31,717 bases of DNA from an uncultured Porphyromonadaceae bacterium (GCA_905202215.1 CAJKRG010000034.1:1-31717), one strand, 5' to 3'. Shown: positions 24,365 to 31,717, numbered from the stretch's first letter. Numbers and translations: made by a program. Notes: generated by a model not told the origin, from the sequence alone.

Positions 24365-25171
24365 ATGGCAAGAATCATCGTACAGGATACCTCGGTCAAT
24401 GTTATAAAGGTAAATGGTGAAGACTATATTTGTCTGACAGATATGTTACAGGCTAAAGACGGTGATTTTTTTATAACCGACTGGCTGCGTAACCGCAATA
24501 CGCTTGAATACATCGGTATCTGGGAGAAAGTGTATAATCCTGATTTTAATTATGGCGAATTCGCCATAATTAGAAATCACTCCGGACTCAATAGCTTCAA
24601 AATAAGTGTAAAGGAATTTGTGGCGAGAACCAATGCGATAAGTATTCAGGCAAAAGCCGGTAGATATGGCGGAACGTACGCCCATAAAGACATTGCCTTT
24701 GAGTTTGCGATGTGGATAAGTCCTGAGTTCAAAATATATATTGTAAAGGAATTTCAACGACTGAAGACCGCGGAGCAACAATTGTTAGGTTGGTCGGCGA
24801 AGCGCGAGCTTTCGAAGATCAATTACCGTATTCATACCGATGCAATAAAACATAATCTTATACCGGAAGAGGTTACATTGTCACAGGCGGGGGTGATTTA
24901 TGCCAACGAGGCCGATGTGATTAATGTGGCGATGTTCGGTGTGACAGCGAAGCAATGGCGCGACGTTCATCCCGGTCTGAAAGGGAATATAAGGGATTAT
25001 GCCTCGATCAATGAACTTATATGTCTGTCGAATATGGAAAATCTGAATGCGGTGTTCATCGAGCAGGGGATGTCGCAGAACGATCGGCTTGTGAAGTTGA
25101 ATCAAATAGCCATTCATCAGATGAGTGTTTTGGAGAGTGATCACAACGATGATAGAAAATTACTGAAATAG
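24365..25171 (+). CDS. KilA-N domain protein (phage-type DNA-binding family)
   Basis: The 268-aa protein carries a KilA-N domain in its N-terminal half: YICLTDMLQAKDG, WLRNRNTLEYIGIWEKVYNP, then the conserved WVARTNAI-like stretch (EFVARTNAISIQAKAGRYGG) and TYAHKDIAFEFAMWISPEFK. The C-terminal part (about 145-268) is helical (SKINYRIHTDAIKHNLIPEE) and is typical of Bacteroidetes KilA-N proteins. The family is common in phages and mobile DNA and is thought to bind nucleic acid. The gene is much richer in AT than rsmF and ruvX on either side and stands alone between two housekeeping genes, which suggests horizontal acquisition. It contains a 26-bp perfect palindrome at 24547-24572. Confidence 0.85.
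   Translation: MARIIVQDTSVNVIKVNGEDYICLTDMLQAKDGDFFITDWLRNRNTLEYIGIWEKVYNPDFNYGEFAIIRNHSGLNSFKISVKEFVARTNAISIQAKAGRYGGTYAHKDIAFEFAMWISPEFKIYIVKEFQRLKTAEQQLLGWSAKRELSKINYRIHTDAIKHNLIPEEVTLSQAGVIYANEADVINVAMFGVTAKQWRDVHPGLKGNIRDYASINELICLSNMENLNAVFIEQGMSQNDRLVKLNQIAIHQMSVLESDHNDDRKLLK
24547..24572. repeat. 26-bp perfect palindrome inside the KilA-N gene
   Basis: The sequence is centred on GAATTC at 24557-24562, with arms TAATTATGGC and GCCATAATTA. It encodes NYGEFAII in frame. Perfect palindromes of this length are very unlikely by chance, although coding constraint on the motif may contribute. Confidence 0.9.
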
Positions 25172-25221
25172 TCAATTGGTGGATTGCTGCGTGCTTTGAA
25201 GAAAGATATGTTTTTTTTCAC

Positions 25222-25229
25222 TAATTTTG
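25222..25229 (+). promoter_or_regulatory. ruvX: Putative -7 box (TAATTTTG) 7 nt before the ruvX start
   Basis: TAATTTTG exactly matches TAnnTTTG. A TTTG lies at 25195-25198, a spacer of 23 nt, longer than usual. Seven bases separate the box from ATG 25237, so the mRNA may be nearly leaderless. Confidence 0.6.
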
Positions 25230-25236
25230 CAGAGAA

Positions 25237-25653
25237 ATGGGACGATTGATGGCCATAGACTTCGGACGCAAGCGTTGCGGCATTGCCGTGACAGATACTT
25301 TGCGCATTGTCGCCAACGGTCTTACGACGGTCGCGACGGCCTCGTTGCCTGCTTTCGTGGCCGATTACTGCCGGCGCGAGCCGGTCGACGCCATTGTTGT
25401 CGGCGAGCCCCGCGACATGAAGGGCAATCCGTCGGAGTCGCAGCGTTTTATCGGCCCGGCGCTGGCCCGTCTGAAGAAGGAGCTTCCGGATATGCGGGTC
25501 ATACCCTTCGACGAGCGCTTCACATCGGTGCTCGCTCACCGGGCCATGCTCGACGGCGGTCTCCCGAAGATGGCGCGCCGCGACAAGGCTCTTGTCGACG
25601 AGATTTCGGCCACAATACTGTTAAATGATTATCTGCAAAGCCAAAATATATGA
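25237..25653 (+). CDS. ruvX: Putative Holliday junction resolvase RuvX / pre-16S rRNA nuclease (YqgF family)
   Basis: The 138-aa protein has the RNase H-like fold of the YqgF/RuvX family. Acidic residues are at the expected positions: Asp8 in AIDFGRKRCGIAV, Glu57 in VVGEPRDMKGN, and Asp121 in LVDEISATILLNDYL. FDERFTSVLA is another family motif. The family is linked to pre-16S rRNA 5'-end maturation and, in some bacteria, Holliday junction cleavage. A second in-frame ATG (codon 5) is possible; it would fit a short leader from the same promoter. The stop overlaps the deformylase start by 4 bp (ATGA), so the two are probably co-translated. Confidence 0.93.
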   Translation: MGRLMAIDFGRKRCGIAVTDTLRIVANGLTTVATASLPAFVADYCRREPVDAIVVGEPRDMKGNPSESQRFIGPALARLKKELPDMRVIPFDERFTSVLAHRAMLDGGLPKMARRDKALVDEISATILLNDYLQSQNI

Positions 25654-26213
25654 AACTACCCGTGTATTGCTACGGTCACCCCGTGCTCCGCGAAGTATCG
25701 AAGCCTGTCGAACAGCCGTTCGAAGGTCTTAAGGAACTTGTAGACCTCATGTTCGAGGCCATGTATGAATCCGAGGGCGTCGGCCTGGCGGCCCCGCAGA
25801 TCGGCAAGAACATAAAGCTTGTGGTGATCGACGCCGACCCTGTCGCCGAGTCTTTCCCCGAATGTGCCGGCCGCAAGCTTGTGCTCGTCAACCCCGAGGT
25901 CGAAGTGCTCGACGGCGATGCCATATCGCGTTCGGAGGGCTGTCTTAGTCTGCCGGGTATATCCGAGAAGGTACCGCGTGTGGAGCATATCCGCCTTCGC
26001 TGGCTCGATGAGGATTTCAAGCCTCATGAGGAGGAAATCAGCGGATTCCTTGCCCGTATTGTGCAGCATGAATGCGACCATCTGGACGGCCGGGTGTTTA
26101 TCGACCACATTTCCGGCATCCGCAAACAGCTGATCAAGCGCAAGCTGTCGGACATTGTCGCCGGAAAAGTCCGTGTTGACTATCCCGTGCGCTTCGCTCC
26201 GCGTAAAAAATAG
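25650..26213 (+). CDS. def: Peptide deformylase
   Basis: The 187-aa metalloenzyme removes the N-formyl group from nascent proteins at the ribosome. All three motifs are present: GVGLAAPQ (residues 43-50), EGCLS with metal ligand Cys98, and HECDH with His140, Glu141 and His144 (the common HEXDH motif has Cys at X, as in other Bacteroidetes). Length is normal. It overlaps ruvX by 4 bp, and a terminator hairpin follows at 26241-26272. Confidence 0.97.
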   Translation: MKLPVYCYGHPVLREVSKPVEQPFEGLKELVDLMFEAMYESEGVGLAAPQIGKNIKLVVIDADPVAESFPECAGRKLVLVNPEVEVLDGDAISRSEGCLSLPGISEKVPRVEHIRLRWLDEDFKPHEEEISGFLARIVQHECDHLDGRVFIDHISGIRKQLIKRKLSDIVAGKVRVDYPVRFAPRKK

Positions 26214-26240
26214 ACTTCTACAAACGATTATCATATGATG

Positions 26241-26272
26241 ACGCCGATATTTTTTGAGATATCGGCGTTTTT
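26241..26272 (+). terminator. def: Intrinsic terminator after the deformylase gene
   Basis: ACGCCGATAT (26241-26250) pairs perfectly with ATATCGGCGT (26259-26268) around an 8-nt loop, followed by a run of T to 26272. The loop holds the TTTG proposed as the -33 element of the next transcript. Confidence 0.92.
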
Positions 26273-26283
26273 AATTATTTTTG
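26253..26283 (+). promoter_or_regulatory. Promoter of structured RNA copy 2, overlapping the deformylase terminator
   Basis: TTTG at 26253-26256 lies in the terminator loop. A 19-nt spacer leads to TATTTTTG at 26276-26283, an exact TAnnTTTG box. Predicted transcription starts at about 26287-26291, at the first paired base of the RNA. Confidence 0.75.
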
Positions 26284-26288
26284 TGGCG

Positions 26289-26602
26289 CAGACCGCCTTG
26301 AAGCCCCCGGTCTGGGGATAGAGAGGTGGGTTGCAGATACATAAGAAAGCGTTTATCCGCGCTGGTTCTTGATAACCGGAAATTCTCGCAAAATTTCATA
26401 TCAAAGTCAAGGATTGAGCAACGGTAGATGCCCGTGGATATGTAATAAACAGTGCCGGCACGGATCTGTATGGATCCGATGTCGGGTGCTATCGTTGCAT
26501 ATATAAGCGTGGGCTTCTGCGTTGCCGTCCGACTTTGATAGGGCAATGCGAGAAGCCTCCGGTTGTAGGACGGTAACCGATACAGATTCCTACGCTTTTT
26601 TT
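26289..26602 (+). ncRNA. Structured RNA element, copy 2: two mutually exclusive folds with terminator
   Basis: About 314 nt. The 5' hairpin pairs CAGACCG (26289-26295) with CGGTCTG (26308-26314), then GGTGGGTT (26325-26332) and the shared block around 26341-26365. Strand B (26365-26390) pairs with B' (26547-26571); inside, C (26418-26433) pairs with C' (26511-26525), with inner stems ATATGTAAT/GTTGCATAT and CGGATC/GATCCG. Alternatively 26507-26530 pairs with D (26568-26595), a terminator followed by U7 (26596-26602). Compared with copy 1, B-B' pairs change together (AACCTGA/TCAGGTT to AACCGGA/TCCGGTT; CTTCGCA/TGCGAAG to TCTCGCA/TGCGAGA). D-C' pairs also change together. The function is unknown. 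Confidence 0.82.
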
Positions 26603-26652
26603 ATTCCTCTGAATAGCCGGTCGAGAGGAGTCCGTGCGGCTGCTTACACACA

Positions 26653-29600
26653 ATGAACCAATCTATTACTGGAAGTCCCGGTGGTCCGGCCGGACTTTCG
26701 AAGCGCATTCTTGCGGCGCTTGTTCTTTGCATCCTGGGCCTGTCGGCGCAGGCTCATAGAATCACGGACAGGATTTTTCCTCTTGATAGCCCATTTACCT
26801 TTACTTACGACGGAATCAACTACGAGGGCTATATAGGAGTCAACGGCGACGGAGAGGCTGATTGCAGCCTTTCTGTGACGGAGGGTGATTATTCGGGCGA
26901 CCTGTCATTTCCGGAATTTATATGGCTTCTTGCTCCTAATCCCCGGTATAGTGAGGAGTACAATCCTGATGTTCCCGAAACGGAATGGGTCGAAGCTTAT
27001 GTAAGGTATCTCTGCGATTTTTCGGGGAATGAAAATATTACTTCTATAACTCTTCCTCCACATATTTATGATGCGGGTATGACTATGTCGTTCGACGGTT
27101 GTTCTAATCTCAGGAGCGTGAGCATGACGATGACACGGAATTTTCGTATTATGCCGTCGTTCCGTAACTGTACGAGTCTTAGTTCTGTGTCGGTTTATAG
27201 AAATGACCTGATTGACGGTCCTGACGGCGAAATGACTCCTTTTTCATATTCTTGCGGCGATTTCACAGGATGTACAAGTCTTGGGAGCATTGAATTTCCG
27301 GAGGGAATGGATTATATAGGTGATTTTTCAGGCTGTACCAGTCTGGAATTTGTCAGATTCTCTGACGGTATCAGAAGTATCGATCTGAGTGCGTTTGACA
27401 ATTGTCCCTCGCTGACAAGTATAGGACTTCCTTCAACAGTAGACCACATAAATTTCATATGCACAAGCTGGGATCGCGGCACTTATGACCCCCTCCTCGA
27501 AAAAGATTCTTTCGGAGGTTTTTCTATAGATCCGGCCAATCCCAATCCATATTTCTATCAGGAGGGCGGAGCTTTGATAAAGGTAGCGGAGTGTGTCGGA
27601 GATACAGTACACGCTATAGACCCTGTCCTTGTCAGGGTGTATCCTTGTTTTTCACACGATCTTGTGAAGTGCGAGCCATACGGTACGCTTAATAGCTACT
27701 ATTACAAGGTGCCGTCTGTTGTAAAGAAGATTGCGGACAGGGCTTTATGGAATGTCGGCTTCTCAAATCTGTGGATCGGCGACAATGTGGAGGAAGTGGG
27801 ATGGCTTGCCTTTGAGCCTCGCTATTTTTCTTCTCGTTCATTGGTCATTGTGGGTGAGAATGTCAGAAAACTTAAATTCCCGTCTTTTTACGCTCCCGAC
27901 GAACTGATTTTCCTCGGGCCGACACCTCCCGAGGGCGCGGACATAAATGGAAAAGAAAGTACGATTTTCAACGGCACTGTCAACTATGTGTTTCCTGATG
28001 CTCTTGAGGCTTATAAAGCCCTCGACGATACGGGTGCGAAAGATATCCGTCCGATAGACCGCTGGACCGATCTGGCATGTGACTATCGTGTCGATTATGA
28101 GACGGGCAAGGCCGCTGTGGAAGATGTGAGGTCGCCCTGGAGCACTGACGAAATAAATTTCAAGGAGTCTGTCGTATTGTTCGGACATGAGTTTCCCGTG
28201 ACTTCCTGTGCCTCGTATCTCAATGCCGAATCTGTTTACTTTCATAAGAATTTCGAGAAAATCGAGATCGACGGCGGCGGAAATGTCGGAGCTATCAATG
28301 TTGATCCCGCCAATAGATATTTCCGGAGTTTCGACGGCGTGCTTTATTATGTAGGCGACGGTACGTATGACAGGCCGGAGGCTCTGTATGCATGGCCCAA
28401 CCGCAAGGCCGGCGATTGTGTGATCCGCGAGGGTACACGATATGCGCGCCTCGACGGCGCTGCGAAGATCAGCTCGCTTGACATTCCGGCTTCTCTCGAC
28501 AGTATCTATATGGGCGGTACGATCTGTGATTCTCTTGAGCATATCAATTTTCCGAGTCTTGACAAGTGGTTCCGTCTCAAAGGCCAGCATCCGGCTTATC
28601 AGGATAACCGGGGCAGTCGCTCCGGAATTACTTATGCGTGTGGATATGAGCCTGTAGAGCGTGTTCTGATTCCTGCCGGAGATGATATGCGTCCGGGCCT
28701 GTTCTATCGCTGCACGACACTTGTGGAGGCCGTCTACAACGGTGTCGGCGCTGGCAGCCGTGTGGCTGACTTCGCTTTCGCTTATTGTTCTAACCTCAGG
28801 AAGGTGTCGCTTGGCGATGGCCTTGAGGAGATCGGGAATTCGGCTTTCAGATACTGCGGTGCTCTCGAAAGCATGAAGTTGCCTCACTCCGTGAGACGTC
28901 TCGGAAAGGAAGCATTCTATGGCGATACGGTTTTGAGTGTGCTGTCTCTGTCGCCTGCAATCAGGCGGCTTGAGGGCTCTACGGCAGGTTTATGCCGCAA
29001 TTTGCGCACTTTTATTGTTCCTGAGGGCGTCGATAGTATCGGACGGTATGAAATATCGGGCACCGATATGAAACTTGAGCTTATAAGCCTTCCTTCGACC
29101 CTTAAGTCGCTTGGAGAGCCGGGCCGGGGAGTCAACTATCCGGCCTTCCCGAATATAAAAGAAGGCGTCGAGGTATATTGCTGGGCCTCCGTGCCTCCGG
29201 CTGCTGAATTTGAAAAATTGGCCGGTGTCACGGTGCATGTGCCTGTAGGCTCGACTCCGCTTTATGCCGAGGCGGCCGGATGGAACACTGCCGATGAGAT
29301 TGTCGATGATCTTTTGGTTGAGAATACCGCCGATTCCGGTGAAGATGCTATTGTGATCAGAGTCCCGGCTGCTGCCGGTGATCCGGCGCTTGAACCGACG
29401 CGATATGAGGTAGATCTGTATATATTGTCAGATGACGGTACGAAGACATTCGTACGCAGGTATGAATTCGATAATCTGGGCTACCCCATGTCGCGGGCGG
29501 CGGCCGCCGAAACCGACGGTGTAACACTAAGTATTGACGGCCTCGCGAGCGGTACGACATATTGCTATGAACTCCGCGGATATACGGATAATAATGATCT

Positions 29601-29868
29601 CGTACTGTCGCGCGACGGTGAGGCGGCTACCCGCGTCACCACCGGTATCGATGCTGTTGTTGCCGAAACGGGTCTCATATATTCCGACGGTAAACTTTAT
29701 CTGCCATCTGATATGGTCGGAGCGCGTGCGGCTTTCTATTCGACGGATGGGCGTCTGGTACTCGAAACAGTCTGCGAAACAACTGCGATAGATCTGCATT
29801 CGATGTTAGCCCCCGGCATCTATGTATATAAGATCGCAGCATTTGGCGGCAAAGTCAAAATAGATTGA
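26653..29868 (+). CDS. Secreted BspA-like leucine-rich-repeat protein with T9SS-like tail
   Basis: The 1071-aa protein has a Sec signal peptide (KRILAALVLCILGLSAQA, cleavage near residue 34). It carries many LRR_5 / BspA-type repeats, for example FSGCTSLEFVRFSDGIRSID, FAYCSNLRKVSLGDGLEEIG and FRYCGALESMKLPHSVRRLG. Repeats occur in two blocks, about 120-420 and 490-830, with beta-rich inserts. Near 895-995 there is an FN3-like segment (VTLSIDGLASGTTYCYELRG). The last ~70 residues (GARAAFYSTDGRLVLETVCE ... LAPGIYVYKIAAFG) look like a type IX sorting domain. Surface attachment or adhesion is inferred from BspA-like proteins. The start lies 50 nt after the U7 tract of the structured RNA, which could be its leader. 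Confidence 0.85.
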   Translation: MNQSITGSPGGPAGLSKRILAALVLCILGLSAQAHRITDRIFPLDSPFTFTYDGINYEGYIGVNGDGEADCSLSVTEGDYSGDLSFPEFIWLLAPNPRYSEEYNPDVPETEWVEAYVRYLCDFSGNENITSITLPPHIYDAGMTMSFDGCSNLRSVSMTMTRNFRIMPSFRNCTSLSSVSVYRNDLIDGPDGEMTPFSYSCGDFTGCTSLGSIEFPEGMDYIGDFSGCTSLEFVRFSDGIRSIDLSAFDNCPSLTSIGLPSTVDHINFICTSWDRGTYDPLLEKDSFGGFSIDPANPNPYFYQEGGALIKVAECVGDTVHAIDPVLVRVYPCFSHDLVKCEPYGTLNSYYYKVPSVVKKIADRALWNVGFSNLWIGDNVEEVGWLAFEPRYFSSRSLVIVGENVRKLKFPSFYAPDELIFLGPTPPEGADINGKESTIFNGTVNYVFPDALEAYKALDDTGAKDIRPIDRWTDLACDYRVDYETGKAAVEDVRSPWSTDEINFKESVVLFGHEFPVTSCASYLNAESVYFHKNFEKIEIDGGGNVGAINVDPANRYFRSFDGVLYYVGDGTYDRPEALYAWPNRKAGDCVIREGTRYARLDGAAKISSLDIPASLDSIYMGGTICDSLEHINFPSLDKWFRLKGQHPAYQDNRGSRSGITYACGYEPVERVLIPAGDDMRPGLFYRCTTLVEAVYNGVGAGSRVADFAFAYCSNLRKVSLGDGLEEIGNSAFRYCGALESMKLPHSVRRLGKEAFYGDTVLSVLSLSPAIRRLEGSTAGLCRNLRTFIVPEGVDSIGRYEISGTDMKLELISLPSTLKSLGEPGRGVNYPAFPNIKEGVEVYCWASVPPAAEFEKLAGVTVHVPVGSTPLYAEAAGWNTADEIVDDLLVENTADSGEDAIVIRVPAAAGDPALEPTRYEVDLYILSDDGTKTFVRRYEFDNLGYPMSRAAAAETDGVTLSIDGLASGTTYCYELRGYTDNNDLVLSRDGEAATRVTTGIDAVVAETGLIYSDGKLYLPSDMVGARAAFYSTDGRLVLETVCETTAIDLHSMLAPGIYVYKIAAFGGKVKID

Positions 29869-29883
29869 TTTGTAGTTTCTTAG

Positions 29884-29923
29884 AACCGTTTTTCCGTGTT
29901 TCGGCATCGGAAAAACGGTTTTT
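29884..29923 (+). terminator. Intrinsic terminator after the LRR gene
   Basis: AACCGTTTTTCCG (29884-29896) pairs perfectly with CGGAAAAACGGTT (29908-29920) and is followed by T residues. It ends the LRR transcript about 15 bp after the stop. Confidence 0.9.
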
Positions 29924-30020
29924 CGTGTAGAAAATCGCTCCGCGAATTAAACTTTTTTTCACAAATATTGTCATATTTATACACCGCTGTTTTATTTAGC
30001 GGTTGTTAGATCTGACAGAT

Positions 30021-30332
30021 ATGGATACGAAAAAAGATATAGAACGCCGCGAGGGGCCTGTTTCGGTGGACGCCGGAGCGACTGCGCACAGGCGGCATGT
30101 ATTTGTCTGGGTGGCTGTGGCGCTTGCCATAATTGCCTGGATTATATTGATGTGGAGTAACGGCTATGTCGCTTTAGGAGTCGCTGTGGCTGCATGTGCG
30201 GCTGGTTTCTGGGGCGCTTCCGACAGCGGTCGTGGCATGAAGCGGCTCGCCATAGCGGCTATTATTGCTGCTATGGTGCTGATTGTTGTTCTGGCTGCGT
30301 TTCTTATAGTTATTAAGATTGGCCTTAGTTAG
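30021..30332 (+). CDS. Small membrane protein of unknown function
   Basis: I chose ATG 30021 (MDTKKDIERREG); an upstream in-frame TTG at 30003 is less likely. The 103-aa protein has a charged cytoplasmic N-terminus and three predicted membrane segments: FVWVAVALAIIAWIILMW, GYVALGVAVAACAAGFWG and LAIAAIIAAMVLIVVLAAFL. A GASDSGRGMKR loop separates the second and third. I recognise no family. The stop overlaps the 3' end of trmD on the other strand by 4 bp, so the two genes converge. Confidence 0.75.
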   Translation: MDTKKDIERREGPVSVDAGATAHRRHVFVWVAVALAIIAWIILMWSNGYVALGVAVAACAAGFWGASDSGRGMKRLAIAAIIAAMVLIVVLAAFLIVIKIGLS

Positions 30333-31003
30333 TCCAGCAGATCGGGACGTAGCCGTCGGGTGCGTTCGAGCGACTGCTCGTGGCGCCATTCCTCAATTTT
30401 GGCCTGATGGCCCGACAGAAGTATGTCGGGCACGCACCAGCCATTGTATTCAGCCGGACGGGTATAGATAGGGGGTTCGAGAAGATTGTCCTGAAAGGAA
30501 TCCGATAAGGCGCTCTGTTCGTCGCCTATGGCGCCGGGAATCAGTCGGACAATGGCATCCGTGATTATCGCAGCGGGCAGTTCTCCGCCGGTGAGTACAT
30601 AGTCTCCGATGGATATTTCTTTGGTTACCAGGTGTTCGCGTATGCGATAGTCTATCCCTTTGTAGTGACCGCACAATATTATGATATTGTCGAGCATCGA
30701 GAGGCTGTTGGCCATGCGTTGGTTGAGCACTTCGCCGTCGGGGGCCGTAAAAATCACTTCGTCGTAATTTCTTTCCGCTTTCAGGGCTGAGATGCAACGG
30801 TCTACCGGCTCTATCTGTATCACCATGCCTGCGTCGCCGCCGAATGGATAGTCGTCCACTTTCCGGTAGCGGTTGGTGGTGTAGTCGCGCAGATTGTGCA
30901 CCTTTATTTCGCAAAGGCCCTTGTCTTGCGCCCGTTTCAGAATCGAGCAGTTGAGCGGAGATTCGAGCATCTCCGGAAGTACCGTTATTATATCTATTCG
31001 CAT
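30329..31003 (-). CDS. trmD: tRNA (guanine37-N1)-methyltransferase
   Basis: The 224-aa cytoplasmic SPOUT enzyme makes m1G37 in tRNAs, preventing frameshifting. I chose ATG 31003 (MRIDIITVLPEMLESP), the standard Bacteroidales N-terminus; a longer in-frame start adds an atypical prefix. Motifs include DYPFGGDAGMVIQ (about 51-63), the trefoil-knot SAM site CGHYKGIDYR and SIGDYVLTGGELPA (about 131-144), and the catalytic Asp168 in SALSDSF. The usual operon partners (rpsP, rimM, rplS) are absent here. Confidence 0.96.
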   Translation of the reverse strand: MRIDIITVLPEMLESPLNCSILKRAQDKGLCEIKVHNLRDYTTNRYRKVDDYPFGGDAGMVIQIEPVDRCISALKAERNYDEVIFTAPDGEVLNQRMANSLSMLDNIIILCGHYKGIDYRIREHLVTKEISIGDYVLTGGELPAAIITDAIVRLIPGAIGDEQSALSDSFQDNLLEPPIYTRPAEYNGWCVPDILLSGHQAKIEEWRHEQSLERTRRLRPDLLD

Positions 31004-31035
31004 CTTTTTTATATTTTTGCTGCCTGAATACTCTG

Positions 31036-31043
31036 CAAAATTA
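31036..31043 (-). promoter_or_regulatory. trmD: Putative -7 box (TAATTTTG) for trmD
   Basis: The minus strand reads TAATTTTG, exact for TAnnTTTG, 32 nt before the start, implying a leader of about 25 nt. Confidence 0.5.
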
Positions 31044-31115
31044 ATCAAAATTGCCGACCTCCGAAAACCATTGGTGGCAATTGCAAGTTAAATAGTCAGA
31101 TATATATTATCATTG

Positions 31116-31538
31116 ATGAAACCTTCCGTTATATTGTCGGCCTTATCGGCCTTTCTTCTTGCTGCCTGTTCGGCATCTGACTGGCATCAGGCCTACGACA
31201 GCGATGTCTGCAACGAACTTGCCACGAAAATTGACAGCCGTCAGCCTCTGACGCAGCAGGACTATGCTTCCATGATCGCACAGAACGAGGATATACTTAA
31301 ATATATTATAGAGCGCAGCCGCACGATCAGCGAAATGCCCGACAGTGTCCGTTCCGGAGCGTGGCGCGATCTTCTTGCCGATCCTGAATATCTCGAGCGC
31401 TTCAGCTATATGTTTACTCTCGGTTCTTCGCTTTATCAGGCCGACGCCGACGGGCTCCTTGACAAAGAGAATGCCGACCATTATGCCGAGCTCGACCGTT
31501 ATAACGCCGATCTCGCCTCCATCACCGACCGGAATTGA
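31116..31538 (+). CDS. Small lipoprotein of unknown function
   Basis: I chose ATG 31116; a TTG lies one codon upstream. The 140-aa protein has a lipoprotein signal (MKPSVILSALSAFLLAACS, lipobox LAAC, Cys18), followed by SDWHQAYDSD. The rest is helical and acidic with regular hydrophobic spacing (CNELATKIDSRQPLTQQDYA, HYAELDRYNADLASITDRN). I recognise no family. It is likely a periplasmic or outer-membrane lipoprotein. A terminator follows at 31566. Confidence 0.75.
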   Translation: MKPSVILSALSAFLLAACSASDWHQAYDSDVCNELATKIDSRQPLTQQDYASMIAQNEDILKYIIERSRTISEMPDSVRSGAWRDLLADPEYLERFSYMFTLGSSLYQADADGLLDKENADHYAELDRYNADLASITDRN

Positions 31539-31565
31539 AAACAAATGTGAAAATATTTTCTCTCA

Positions 31566-31597
31566 AACAGGCGCTCATCTGAGTCGCCTGTTTTTTT
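31566..31597 (+). terminator. Intrinsic terminator after the small lipoprotein gene
   Basis: AACAGGCG (31566-31573) pairs with CGCCTGTT (31585-31592), followed by a run of T to 31597. Confidence 0.88.
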
Positions 31598-31693
31598 ATT
31601 TTATGAATCTTTGTTTTCGCCATAAATACTATAAAATTTTCCGGAAAGTTGGTTGAAATGTAAATGGAAGTTAAATCGATGTTATAAAACACA

Positions 31694-31717
31694 TTTTTTG
31701 GTCAAAAAATTTGGTGG
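31694..31717 (+). promoter_or_regulatory. Promoter-like upstream element at the right edge
   Basis: TTTTTTG (31694-31700) and CAAAAAA (31703-31709) form an inverted repeat with a 2-nt centre, followed by TTTGG. This A/T-tract plus TTTGG pattern suits the -33 region of a strong Bacteroidetes promoter for a gene beyond the window. The -7 box would lie outside. Confidence 0.4.

Noticed and set aside
26271..26546. 91-codon antisense frame across structured RNA copy 2
   Set aside because: It has no counterpart in copy 1 and no domain; the region is explained by the RNA fold.

Overview
The window looks like a chromosomal segment of a gut Bacteroidales, most likely a member of the Muribaculaceae. 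This is an inference. It rests on a SusC/SusD locus, surface lipoproteins with acidic residues after the lipidated Cys, three proteins with a tail like the type IX secretion sorting domain, Bacteroidales-type GdhA and TrmD, and many upstream sites that match the Bacteroidetes -7 box TAnnTTTG. There are no rRNA, tRNA or CRISPR features.

Layout. 1-562 is an AT-rich leader holding a 31-codon ORF that is also a plausible folded RNA. 564-9267 is a polysaccharide-utilization-like operon: a lipoprotein metallophosphoesterase, SusC, SusD and a BACON-type surface lipoprotein. It ends at a strong terminator and has no glycoside hydrolase. 9347-9871 is a REP-associated tyrosine transposase. On the minus strand follow a low-molecular-weight tyrosine phosphatase, a 999-aa coiled-coil surface lipoprotein, a small XRE-type regulator, GdhA, a C10 cysteine protease, a fibronectin type III protein, an MsbA-like ABC exporter and the rRNA methyltransferase RsmF. 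On the plus strand come a KilA-N protein, RuvX, peptide deformylase and a BspA-like leucine-rich-repeat protein. A small membrane protein, TrmD (minus) and a small lipoprotein close the window.

The most interesting signal is a pair of related ~305-315 nt RNA elements, at 14035-14340 (minus) and 26289-26602 (plus). They share conserved blocks, and their long-range helices show compensatory base changes. In both, one segment can pair either with an upstream strand or with a downstream strand that forms an intrinsic terminator ending in U7. These folds exclude each other, as in a riboswitch or attenuator. Both copies end 50-53 nt before a start codon on the same strand (the XRE regulator and the LRR protein). 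I do not recognise the family. Copy 2 also has a near-consensus promoter whose -33 element lies in the loop of the deformylase terminator.

Other notable signals are a 26-bp perfect palindrome inside the KilA-N gene, a 33-bp-arm inverted repeat between the phosphoesterase and susC, promoters that would give nearly leaderless mRNAs for rsmF and ruvX, and a fibronectin domain apparently split by an inserted jelly-roll domain.
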